Shown: in pieces, positions 26,701 through 28,020 of the stretch | Layout of the letters: every line of letters starts with the position of its first letter | How positions within the stretch are numbered: the stretch's first letter is position 1 | Source: Spirogloea muscicola | Taxonomy: Eukaryota > Streptophyta > Zygnematophyceae > Spirogloeales > Spirogloeaceae | NCBI GenBank assembly: GCA_009602725.1 | Contig: WELB01000068.1 | Span: 281,512-309,531 of the forward strand | Length of the DNA stretch: 28,020 bases | Direction: 5' to 3' | Notes under the pieces: model-generated | Told to the model about the DNA's origin: nothing | What the model saw: the letters and a program-made list of their open reading frames with translations, nothing else | Databases searched by the model: none | Position numbers and translations under genes: made by a program

Positions 26701-27793
26701 ACCAGGTCCAGGAAAGGCTGCACTTGCGGCTCAAGCGACGTGCGGAAGTTCTTGTGCAGGTCGAAGATGATGCGCGTGCATATCATGCCGCTCTCCTCGT
26801 TGTCTTCGGCCAGCACAGCCATGGCGAGGCAGAGCAGGTCAGCCGCGTACGGCCGCAGGACCTCTGTGTGCGGCAGGCGGTTCAGGATCTCCAGCACGGT
26901 GCTGCGTAGCTTGTGCTCCACATTGTCGGTTGCCTGCACTCAGCTCAGCGCCCAGCTTATAGTAAACCCTCACCTTAACCTTAGATCCTCAGCCCATTAT
27001 AAACCACAGACCTATAGCTCCATGTGCTCGCAAGGTCTATTATATCATGCAGAGGCCAAATAAATAAGCAAGCAAGACGCACGAGCCTCTCGACCACATG
27101 GCCGTGCTTGATCTGTCTGACTATCCTTAATTGGAGAGGCCCGGCACTGATAATTGGATCATGATGGTCTGGTCTCACAACCCTCAACCTGAGCGACCCT
27201 ACATGTTTGACCTTGAGCCCAAAATCCCAGTGCTGCCCTGCTAACTGCGTGGTCATTAGATTGCAGGAGCCACAGCTGGCTATCTGGTGCAGCTCAGAGA
27301 TATACAGAGAATATAACCAACTATTGCAGCCTGCATGGAGGAGCTGGTGGCCGTCATACTTTGGTAAGCGAAAAACATAACCTAATGATAACCCGAAACC
27401 TAAACCTTAATTTAAACCCTACATCCTTGCCAGGACCAAAATGCACGCCGCCCTTGTCGAAGGGAAAGCGCGCGGTGCGCATGGAATTGAAAGGGAGGCC
27501 AATTCTAGCCTTACAGATGTCCTGTTAACTGGGTAAAGTTAACACAGTCAAGTGGGTTAAGTGTGGAAGGGAAAGCAAGTCAATCATACGGTGCTGGGAC
27601 TTGGGGTTTAGGGGTTTAGGTTTTAGGGGTTAAGGTTATGTTAGTGGGCGTTTGGCACCTGGGGCTTGGTGATCTGCGTGAGCAGGCGGGAGAAGACGGC
27701 GAAGTAGGGCTTGAGGAAGTTGAGGTACTCGGACGTGTGCGCGATCTCGATGCTGTCGCGCACCTCGGTGGCGTGCGTCAGCCGCCCCTGCAT
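2602..27793 (-). CDS. TRA1: TRRAP/Tra1 orthologue, SAGA and NuA4 scaffold pseudokinase (58 exons)
   Basis: A giant PIKK-family scaffold that binds transcription activators and recruits SAGA and NuA4/TIP60 histone acetyltransferases in the nucleus. I joined 58 exons whose phases all agree, giving 3,910 codons plus TAG; plant, yeast and human homologues are about 3,700-3,900. HEAT-type helical solenoid covers roughly residues 1-2600, FAT about 2600-3380, PI3K-like domain about 3489-3871, and FATC 3872-3910 ending MDPTWHPWF. Kinase catalysis should be absent: the catalytic-loop position reads HIGGRSPNKI (3728-3737) and the DFG position reads DFHP (3750-3753), as in all TRRAP proteins. A basic PAKKVKLE at 2017-2024 resembles a nuclear localisation signal. 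Introns are GT-AG except three GC-AG. The start Met is the least certain point: plant TRA1 has about 20 more residues upstream, which may lie in an exon outside the window. Confidence 0.96.
2998..3201 (-). CDS. TRA1: TRA1 exon 57 (3804-3871)
   Basis: QLSMFFRDELISWSWRRPPG, LPPTAAASAGIS, KQKVAANVNHVLQRITQVAP. Donor GAG|GTCCGT. The last few codons (NYIIE) are less conserved. Confidence 0.93.
3346..3494 (-). CDS. TRA1: TRA1 exon 56 (3754-3803), GC donor
   Basis: AYDSNGMVECGEAVPFRLTR, NLQTFFTPFGVEGIFVASMC, AAAQALVSPK. The donor is AAG|GCAAGC. With the NQHMQQQLSMFFRDE exon that follows, this rebuilds plant SPKQNQHLWYQLAMFFRDE with one residue fewer. Confidence 0.94.
3571..3605 (+). repeat. About three 11-bp tandem units in TRA1 intron 55
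   Basis: Units of the form ACGTGCTAAT(N), the first with one mismatch, lie in the intron 3495-3707. Confidence 0.75.
3708..3972 (-). CDS. TRA1: TRA1 exon 55 (3666-3754), degenerate catalytic loop
   Basis: ENVFSQYMYKTLPTSAHLWT, FKKQFALQLALSGLMSYLLH, IGGRSPNKILFAKDTGKIFQ, TDFHP. GGRSPNK replaces the GDRH..N catalytic loop and DFH replaces DFG, the TRRAP hallmark of a dead kinase. Ends G|GTGAGT. Confidence 0.96.
4161..4298 (-). CDS. TRA1: TRA1 exon 54 (3620-3665), pseudokinase
   Basis: VRLVEDEVTYSTFGEVYEIN and CARYGREADLPITHFKEQLN. Donor CAG|GTGCAT. Confidence 0.95.
4374..4410 (+). repeat. TTTAGGG telomere-like tract in TRA1 intron 53
   Basis: TGTAGGGTTTAGGTTTTAG and decayed neighbours lie in the intron 4299-4585. 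Confidence 0.6.
4586..4978 (-). CDS. TRA1: TRA1 exon 53 (3489-3619), start of pseudokinase
   Basis: SNVEDRLPAVLKLEEESRQL, HEVAPDHTVKLDRIGADVPI, SLIGSDGSSRHFLVQTSLTP, ARSDERMVQLFRVMNRLLDK, HTPIIIPVWPQ. The glycine-loop region keeps GSDG, but FLVQ stands where active PIKKs have FLLK. Donor CAG|GTTGGT. Confidence 0.96.
5225..5542 (-). CDS. TRA1: TRA1 exon 52 (3383-3488)
   Basis: TMLQEVGGRFVPLPEERLLA, LHRCYKYPTATTAEVPSSLK, REFERDLDPDSATTFPPTLA, ELTERLKYWKGVLQ. Donor CAG|GTCAGC. Confidence 0.96.
5679..5698 (+). repeat. CCCTAAA telomere-like tract in TRA1 intron 51
   Basis: Two tandem units (AAACCCTAAACCCTAAAC) in the 312-bp intron 5543-5854. In the transcript they read TTTAGGG. I see nothing else notable in this intron. 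Confidence 0.8.
5855..6283 (-). CDS. TRA1: TRA1 exon 51 (3240-3382), end of FAT and linker
   Basis: ALYYWLRTYLLERRDIATKA, a Gly/Pro/Ser-rich linker, then FEAAKEVMEALRAKHTNLAA and ELE. Acceptor is TTAG. A longer open frame crossing the preceding intron is a coincidence: it reads the exon 51 start in the wrong frame. Donor GAG|GTCTGA. Confidence 0.93.
6481..6771 (-). CDS. TRA1: TRA1 exon 50 (3143-3239), FAT
   Basis: LWLEYAVSCFLQGIKYG, GRSHLARILYLLSFDNSEGT, PYWVWLTWIPQLLLSLQRPE, VLLKIASFFPQ. Donor CAG|GTACTG. Confidence 0.95.
7017..7277 (-). CDS. TRA1: TRA1 exon 49 (3056-3142), FAT
   Basis: EAFVKIKEQAKAHLMTKGET, GLNLLNSTNLEYFLPQHKAE, NLPKGWICWARYCDQ. Acceptor is GTAG; donor CAG|GTATAA. Confidence 0.95.
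7477..7647 (-). CDS. TRA1: TRA1 exon 48 (2999-3055), FAT
   Basis: NDWQGFAETSPQLHQLGFRD, KAWSVNKLAYIARKQGLGDV, MYGYNTMEVQ. Donor CAG|GTAGTT. Confidence 0.94.
7820..8045 (-). CDS. TRA1: TRA1 exon 47 (2923-2998), FAT
   Basis: VLVEVGTSNRQAQQ, then a Gly/Thr stretch, FVELKDILETWRLRVPNEWD, LLVWRNHLYNTVITAFK. Donor AAG|GTCAGC. No in-frame Met, so it is missed by a Met-start scan. Confidence 0.93.
8371..8483 (-). CDS. TRA1: TRA1 exon 46 (2886-2923, split codon), FAT
   Basis: GLDMALKKWWQLPELGVCPH and IPLLQQFQQLVELQESA. Ends AG|GTTCGT. Confidence 0.94.
8629..8688 (-). CDS. TRA1: TRA1 exon 45 (2866-2885), FAT
   Basis: A 60-bp exon, AALLGNPMPSIQEAEERVAQ. Weakly conserved, but both splice sites (GTGCAG; CAG|GTGATT) and the phases fit. 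Confidence 0.82.
8871..9200 (-). CDS. TRA1: TRA1 exon 44 (2756-2865), FAT
   Basis: GVYNPGPGAQGSPSASKAEM, CLWEEQWLSCAKRLNQWELL, DFGRSIGNYDILLD, LPKAQVEENARFRMVQAF. Donor CAG|GTAAGT. Confidence 0.95.
9378..9525 (-). CDS. TRA1: TRA1 exon 43 (2706-2755), FAT
   Basis: LLNEEDVLYGLWKRRSITAD and TRAGLSLVQHGFWEQALEAF. Donor CCG|GTTTGT. Confidence 0.94.
9672..9847 (-). CDS. TRA1: TRA1 exon 42 (2648-2706), start of FAT region
   Basis: ALLEGISLSQPQPKIPSELI, KTYNAWHIAIPLLESHVMLF, DALAELY. Ends AG|GTGAGC. Confidence 0.94.
9989..10189 (-). CDS. TRA1: TRA1 exon 41 (2581-2647)
   Basis: VLELVVPLRELASVDANVAY, HMWVLVFPIVWAILQKEEQV, LLAKPMISLLSKEHH. Donor CAG|GTGCGC. Confidence 0.95.
10397..10826 (-). CDS. TRA1: TRA1 exon 40 (2437-2580)
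   Basis: YPLPVRQEAFQKVERQFMLG, KFFTLYHEFIGRSLFSRLQY, EALSDCFWLKQGLDLLLAIL, PITLAPNSAQLPPLLASG. Begins with the last base of a Lys codon. Donor CAG|GTCGAG. Confidence 0.95.
11033..11077. repeat. Perfect inverted repeat: 22-bp arms around one base
   Basis: Left arm 11033-11054 begins CACTACTAAG and ends CTAGCATC; the centre is G at 11055. The right arm 11056-11077 is its exact reverse complement and begins GATGCTAG. It lies in TRA1 intron 39 (10827-11094), 17 bases from the 5' splice site. Bases just outside the arms do not pair. Confidence 0.97.
11095..11256 (-). CDS. TRA1: TRA1 exon 39 (2383-2437, split codons)
   Basis: PLASGGGALSTKDVIAFLIR, LAQVDRTHMPAAQ, LVLLHQLSAEGD. Ends AA|GTAAGC. A perfect hairpin sequence begins 17 bases into the following intron. 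Confidence 0.92.
11608..11849 (-). CDS. TRA1: TRA1 exon 38 (2303-2383, split codon)
   Basis: GQQPDAEASAAAARAATEYG, VLQVPECKRILGQILQQLLA, EKGMEASVLLTILEIIKNWV. Ends AG|GTGGAG. Confidence 0.93.
12094..12264 (-). CDS. TRA1: TRA1 exon 37 (2246-2302)
   Basis: LMKQRAANTTIAAVLQIIKT, PYVDRYLVLLVRVIQRLARE, ending LVKQ. Donor CAG|GTATAT. Confidence 0.88.
12365..12553 (-). CDS. TRA1: TRA1 exon 36 (2183-2245)
   Basis: VLEPCFNSKVQEIMESL, VFSQYPVDATSNPTDVKGLY, ending SQLPP. Donor CCG|GTCTGT, chosen over a nearby GTGTGC because only it keeps the frame. Confidence 0.88.
12890..13057 (-). CDS. TRA1: TRA1 exon 35 (2127-2182), polyalanine
   Basis: GQGGP, then twelve alanines (about 13008-13043) and SPQ. Then VLSTGLDVLARVLKKQAHRF and LLNNASVIVL, matching plant ALAQGLDVMNKVLEKQPHLF. 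Donor CTG|GTAATA. Confidence 0.9.
13307..13435 (-). CDS. TRA1: TRA1 exon 34 (2084-2126)
   Basis: AVELLEDALTVWPEANVKLN and YFEKLLQHQLNLQNQ. Donor CAG|GTTTGT. Confidence 0.93.
13601..14089 (-). CDS. TRA1: TRA1 exon 33 (1921-2083), NLS-like loop, GC donor
   Basis: The longest exon (489 bp). LLVQHTDLFYPSRAQFVPQM, LSRLGLPANTTPENRRLALD, then an Ala/Gly/Pro-rich loop containing KRSAETAG and the basic PAKKVKLE (13778-13801). It resumes with EEFKPNTAMEEMIISFLIRV and ends SLHKQ. The donor is CAG|GCAAGC, read as GC-AG because the next exon AVELLEDAL continues plant YKQALELLSQAL in frame. Confidence 0.94.
14293..14487 (-). CDS. TRA1: TRA1 exon 32 (1856-1920)
   Basis: VFVALLRTCQPETRVLVKQA, LDILMPALPKRLP, IWIRYTKKILVEEGHSLPHL. 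Donor CAA|GTACGA. Confidence 0.95.
14800..15021 (-). CDS. TRA1: TRA1 exon 31 (1782-1855)
   Basis: VSEKYEEPLRIELLQLATVL, LVHHRKELIKFGWNHLRREE, ASKQWAFVNVSHFLAAYQAP, EKIILQ. Acceptor is CTAG; donor CAG|GTGAGT. Confidence 0.95.
15253..15474 (-). CDS. TRA1: TRA1 exon 30 (1708-1781)
   Basis: VPEKYSSAEKKTVILRFLEV, DHLVTALQMLILPVLTHAFQ, IVKHLLDPPEE. Donor GAA|GTAAGC. Confidence 0.94.
15737..15895 (-). CDS. TRA1: TRA1 exon 29 (1655-1707)
   Basis: VKESKRLVKCFLNYLRKDRS, EVDVLFAMLSIF, LDYTFLREFYMVEVNE. Donor GAA|GTGCTA. Confidence 0.93.
16260..16432 (-). CDS. TRA1: TRA1 exon 28 (1597-1654)
   Basis: SIGDVHFQGVALVATLVKLM, PDWLVNNRVMFDSLVRLW, RNEQNLTLLQ. Donor CAG|GTGAGC. Confidence 0.93.
16673..16821 (-). 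CDS. TRA1: TRA1 exon 27 (1547-1597, split codons)
   Basis: FLDIIKSSVGQPLREELGRS, SDKIIAQALQRHIPQ, ending SDLFA. The tail is shorter than the plant Ser-rich insert at this point. Ends G|GTTCTC. Confidence 0.9.
17048..17270 (-). CDS. TRA1: TRA1 exon 26 (1473-1547, split codons)
   Basis: ILELFHLLPPAAHRFLDSLV, APGQVYSELNSPYRAPFAKF, LNRYASESVDYFLARLDQPA. Ends AG|GTAAGC. The short Met-initiated part hides it from a 60-codon scan. Confidence 0.93.
17475..17622 (-). CDS. TRA1: TRA1 exon 25 (1424-1473, split codon)
   Basis: GLARLLELLSNWFNVTLGEK, LLDHLRKWQEPEKLAQKSWK, AGEEPKVAG. No internal Met. Ends G|GTGAGC. Confidence 0.93.
17928..18032 (-). CDS. TRA1: TRA1 exon 24 (1389-1423)
   Basis: VVQQQKMPKDLLQSSLRPIL and MNLAHYRHLNLPLLQ, matching plant LLQSSLRPILVNLAH. 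Acceptor CCCCAG, donor CAG|GTACAC. Too short for a Met-initiated ORF scan. Confidence 0.92.
18391..18729 (-). CDS. TRA1: TRA1 exon 23 (1276-1388)
   Basis: IGTVMALNFCLGLRPPLLKL, LTKLRTACIELLCTAMAWTD, FFKSLTCRTPEIVTVAKEGL, RQ. Donor CAG|GTTGAG. Confidence 0.95.
18865..18933 (+). repeat. Short direct repeat in TRA1 intron 22
   Basis: ACAGCCTC(C)TCATGCTGC(G/A)GTCACAC occurs at 18865-18890 and again at 18909-18933, 44 bases apart, in the intron 18730-18966. A small local duplication. Confidence 0.85.
18967..19230 (-). CDS. TRA1: TRA1 exon 22 (1188-1275), GC donor
   Basis: VLRVVNNVDD, RASFQGVMEVLAAELFNPNS, RKNVQSCLSLLAARTGSEVS, ending HKHVEQQ. The donor is CAG|GCAAGT; the following exon IGTVMALNFC continues plant VDQQVGTVTALNFC exactly. 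Confidence 0.93.
19450..19542 (-). CDS. TRA1: TRA1 exon 21 (1157-1187)
   Basis: VRAVRALLYVLKRLPPHANR and EQEETDKVLTQ, matching plant IYVLKKLPVYASKEQEETSQ. No ATG in frame, so an ORF scan from Met misses it. Donor CAG|GTCCTT. Confidence 0.9.
19672..19968 (-). CDS. TRA1: TRA1 exon 20 (1058-1156)
   Basis: GLQVFAETLLLLARSKHSGM, SPSLNPVFSPPPSVRIPVFE, QLLPRLLHCCYGGTWQAQMG, LGALIGKVPVDTLCHFQ. Donor CAG|GTCAGC. Confidence 0.95.
20225..20515 (-). CDS. TRA1: TRA1 exon 19 (961-1057)
   Basis: DAKDDFVGSICRHFAMMFHI, a Ser/Ala/Gly-rich variable loop, then NLKELDPLIFLDALVAVLSD and HAKAALQ. Donor CAG|GTCTGT. Confidence 0.93.
20709..20813 (-). CDS. TRA1: TRA1 exon 18 (926-960)
   Basis: VDLGVKTKTQLMAERSIFRV and LLMAVLAASSHADLM. 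Donor ATG|GTACTC. Confidence 0.92.
21092..21280 (-). CDS. TRA1: TRA1 exon 17 (863-925)
   Basis: GSLDLYYRKQALKFLRVCLA, then a variable stretch ending ESGSMNR|GTGAGG. Confidence 0.9.
21550..21817 (-). CDS. TRA1: TRA1 exon 16 (773-862)
   Basis: MASVMNEMILTLWGHLRPKP, KALQLLGKLGGRNRRFLKDP, CKDNPEHGLR, FEPSTSFLVPLDR. Donor ACG|GTATGC. Confidence 0.95.
22056..22382 (-). CDS. TRA1: TRA1 exon 15 (664-773, split codons)
   Basis: YMQLLRTMFRALNGGKFDSL, LVELCLTLPVRLSALLPHLP, LRTLEFWVDSLNPEFLEP. Ends AAG|GTTTGT. A 12-bp-arm inverted repeat (22067-22078 with 22088-22099) lies near its 3' end. Confidence 0.95.
22514..22773 (-). CDS. TRA1: TRA1 exon 14 (578-664, split codon)
   Basis: IFAALLQNPKASKHFADVLA, SKLETLKQPD, ETCMKNATQLDKPS. 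Ends GG|GTGAGA. Confidence 0.94.
22939..23133 (-). CDS. TRA1: TRA1 exon 13 (513-577)
   Basis: VRLASGLLKSGVHCLALFKE and NFMDMFSMTMPHLFDCL. Donor CAG|GTACTC. Confidence 0.93.
23379..23479 (-). CDS. TRA1: TRA1 exon 12 (479-512)
   Basis: GMKTLVWSITHFNGG, then a Gly/Thr-rich stretch and KGMREEE. Acceptor is TAG rather than CAG; donor GAG|GTAAGC. Confidence 0.9.
23704..23785 (-). CDS. TRA1: TRA1 exon 11 (452-479, split codon)
   Basis: AALNLQAPPDHAKELSDCKQ and LIKTLIM. Ends G|GTGAGA. Confidence 0.92.
23933..24007 (-). CDS. TRA1: TRA1 exon 10 (427-451)
   Basis: LLSESSTQKDKNQ, then the conserved RTRLELPFQ. Donor CAG|GTAGGT. Confidence 0.9.
24135..24194 (-). CDS. TRA1: TRA1 exon 9 (407-426)
   Basis: A 60-bp exon, GRILDALVSKFGTLKRGIPQ, matching plant GRILDAFVGKF. 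Acceptor GACAG, donor CAG|GTACTA. Confidence 0.88.
24380..24439 (-). CDS. TRA1: TRA1 exon 8 (387-406)
   Basis: A 60-bp exon, VETIFGRRHEAQREEGRAIL, continuing LMLNL as plant LMLNLVEPIF. Acceptor GTGCAG, donor CTT|GTGAGG. Confidence 0.85.
24645..24740 (-). CDS. TRA1: TRA1 exon 7 (355-386)
   Basis: LLRTVYLFSRNVHDSSLPLN and TCVRLMLNL. Donor CTG|GTGAGG, phase 0. Confidence 0.93.
24894..25002 (-). CDS. TRA1: TRA1 exon 6 (318-354)
   Basis: VLVGVGRACFETLRPLAYSL and AELIHHVRTDLTLPQ, one of the most conserved blocks. Donor CAG|GTGCCC. Confidence 0.95.
25232..25443 (-). CDS. TRA1: TRA1 exon 5 (248-318, split codon)
   Basis: TVSFLTYVLKSFGEAMRVHE, SVVNLLVTCPDSVGTRKELL, ATDFKRGFF. Ends with AG of an Arg codon before GTCCTT. 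Confidence 0.94.
25650..25829 (-). CDS. TRA1: TRA1 exon 4 (188-247)
   Basis: IVTECPLIVMSLFQIYPRYL and HRLLPLMVGAISIPGP, ending DFKGAQVK|GTGTGT. Continues SFK of exon 3 as in plants. It has no long ATG-initiated ORF, so a simple ORF scan would miss it. Confidence 0.93.
26136..26321 (-). CDS. TRA1: TRA1 exon 3 (126-187)
   Basis: LYQKFKDTSAYYFEGG, a Gly/Ala-rich variable stretch, then the conserved LNPSTRSFK. Donor AAG|GTCGAC. The variable part corresponds to a low-complexity loop in plant TRA1. Confidence 0.92.
26694..26933 (-). CDS. TRA1: TRA1 exon 2 (46-125)
   Basis: Starts ATDNVEHKLR, contains EILNRLPHTEVLRPYA and DNEESGMICTRIIFDL, ends LDLVCK|GTACGA. Phase 0 at both ends. Very close to the plant N-terminal HEAT region. 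Confidence 0.93.
27378..27423 (+). repeat. Degenerate CCCTAAA tract in TRA1 intron 1
   Basis: Decayed units (AACCTAA, AAACCTAAACC, TTAAACCC). Intron 1 (26934-27658, 725 bp) is the longest in the gene. Its other visible content is a second decayed patch near 26960-27010. I see no coding block in it. Confidence 0.5.
27604..27637 (+). repeat. TTTAGGG telomere-like tract in TRA1 intron 1
   Basis: Units GGGGTTTAGG, GGGTTTAGG, TTTTAGGGG lie just inside the donor of intron 1. In the transcript they read as CCCTAAA. Confidence 0.65.
27659..27793 (-). CDS. TRA1: TRA1 exon 1 (residues 1-45)
   Basis: MQGRLTHATEVRDS, then a block matching plant SLEIAHTAEYLNFLK, ending ITKPQ. Donor CAG|GTGCCA. An acceptor-like ATGCAG|GGG at the start Met means an upstream exon is possible. 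Confidence 0.85.
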
Positions 27794-28020
27794 GGCTGTC
27801 GGTGCCGCGGCGAGCGTGGTCAAGGAGCACAGCGGCTGATTCGTGCGGGTATGTTGAGCTTGCGCACGGGCTCGAGGGGATGGAGTGACAGGAAGAGGGA
27901 GAGGCGAACAGAGAGAGGAGGAAGGTGGACGACGTGAGCACAACCATGAGCGCGAGCGCGAGCGAGGGAGCGAGAGCGAGAGCGAGAGCAAGGGGCGAGA
28001 GAGGGGGAAGGGGAAGGGGG
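27794..28020 (-). promoter_or_regulatory. TRA1 upstream/5' UTR region, CT-rich on the transcript strand
   Basis: On the minus strand this is rich in CCCCTT and CTCTCG/CTCGCG repeats (27950-28020). The frame of exon 1 stays open upstream without another ATG. An ATG at 27945-27947 opens an out-of-frame ORF ending at 27636, overlapping the TRA1 start. Whether this is UTR, intron or upstream coding exon cannot be decided from sequence alone. Confidence 0.5.

Noticed and set aside
27604-28020. A chromosome end at the right edge, suggested by TTTAGGG-like units and low-complexity sequence
   Set aside because: The units are few, degenerate and followed by a conserved coding exon and CT-rich sequence, not a homogeneous telomere array.
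1-28020. A bacterial-type gene cluster, mobile element, CRISPR array or defence system
   Set aside because: All recognisable coding sequence is spliced eukaryotic housekeeping genes. No transposase, reverse transcriptase, regular spacer array or terminal repeats with target duplications were visible.

Overview
The window is a piece of a eukaryotic nuclear genome, most likely from the green lineage (a green alga, or less likely another Viridiplantae member). Three things point that way. The main protein resembles plant TRA1 far more closely than animal or fungal homologues, judged from memory of the family. Degenerate TTTAGGG/CCCTAAA motifs (the plant/green-algal telomere type) are scattered through introns. 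The genes are dense in short introns, with GC-rich exons and more AT-rich introns. I cannot name the genus.

Layout. Positions 1-98 (+) hold an orphan exon resembling the N-terminus of an Xaa-Pro aminopeptidase P; the rest of that gene is not recognisable downstream. Positions 99-439 are GC-rich non-coding sequence with CCG microsatellites and TTTAGGG-like tracts. Positions 440-1698 (+) hold a complete three-exon dithiol (CPYC) glutaredoxin gene of 113 codons plus stop. Its first intron carries a second, slightly diverged, in-frame copy of the active-site part of exon 2. Positions 1699-2601 are a convergent intergenic spacer. Positions 2602-27793 (-) are one very large gene, a TRRAP/Tra1 orthologue, whose 58 exons I could join without a frame break into 3,910 codons plus stop. 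Positions 27794-28020 are its pyrimidine-rich (on the transcript strand) upstream region, with an overlapping out-of-frame upstream ORF.

Function. TRRAP/Tra1 is the scaffold shared by SAGA and NuA4/TIP60 histone acetyltransferase complexes. It has a long HEAT-repeat solenoid, a FAT domain, a PI3K-like but catalytically dead kinase domain, and a FATC tail. The order of conserved blocks here matches that architecture end to end, and the length (about 3,900 residues) is normal. Glutaredoxin is an unrelated redox enzyme, and nothing suggests the two genes act together.

I found no prokaryotic system, mobile-element protein, CRISPR array or convincing RNA gene. The unusual points are the partial exon duplication in the glutaredoxin gene, a perfect 22-bp-arm hairpin inside a TRRAP intron close to its 5' splice site, three frame-supported GC-AG introns, telomere-like intronic repeats, and the orphan aminopeptidase exon.
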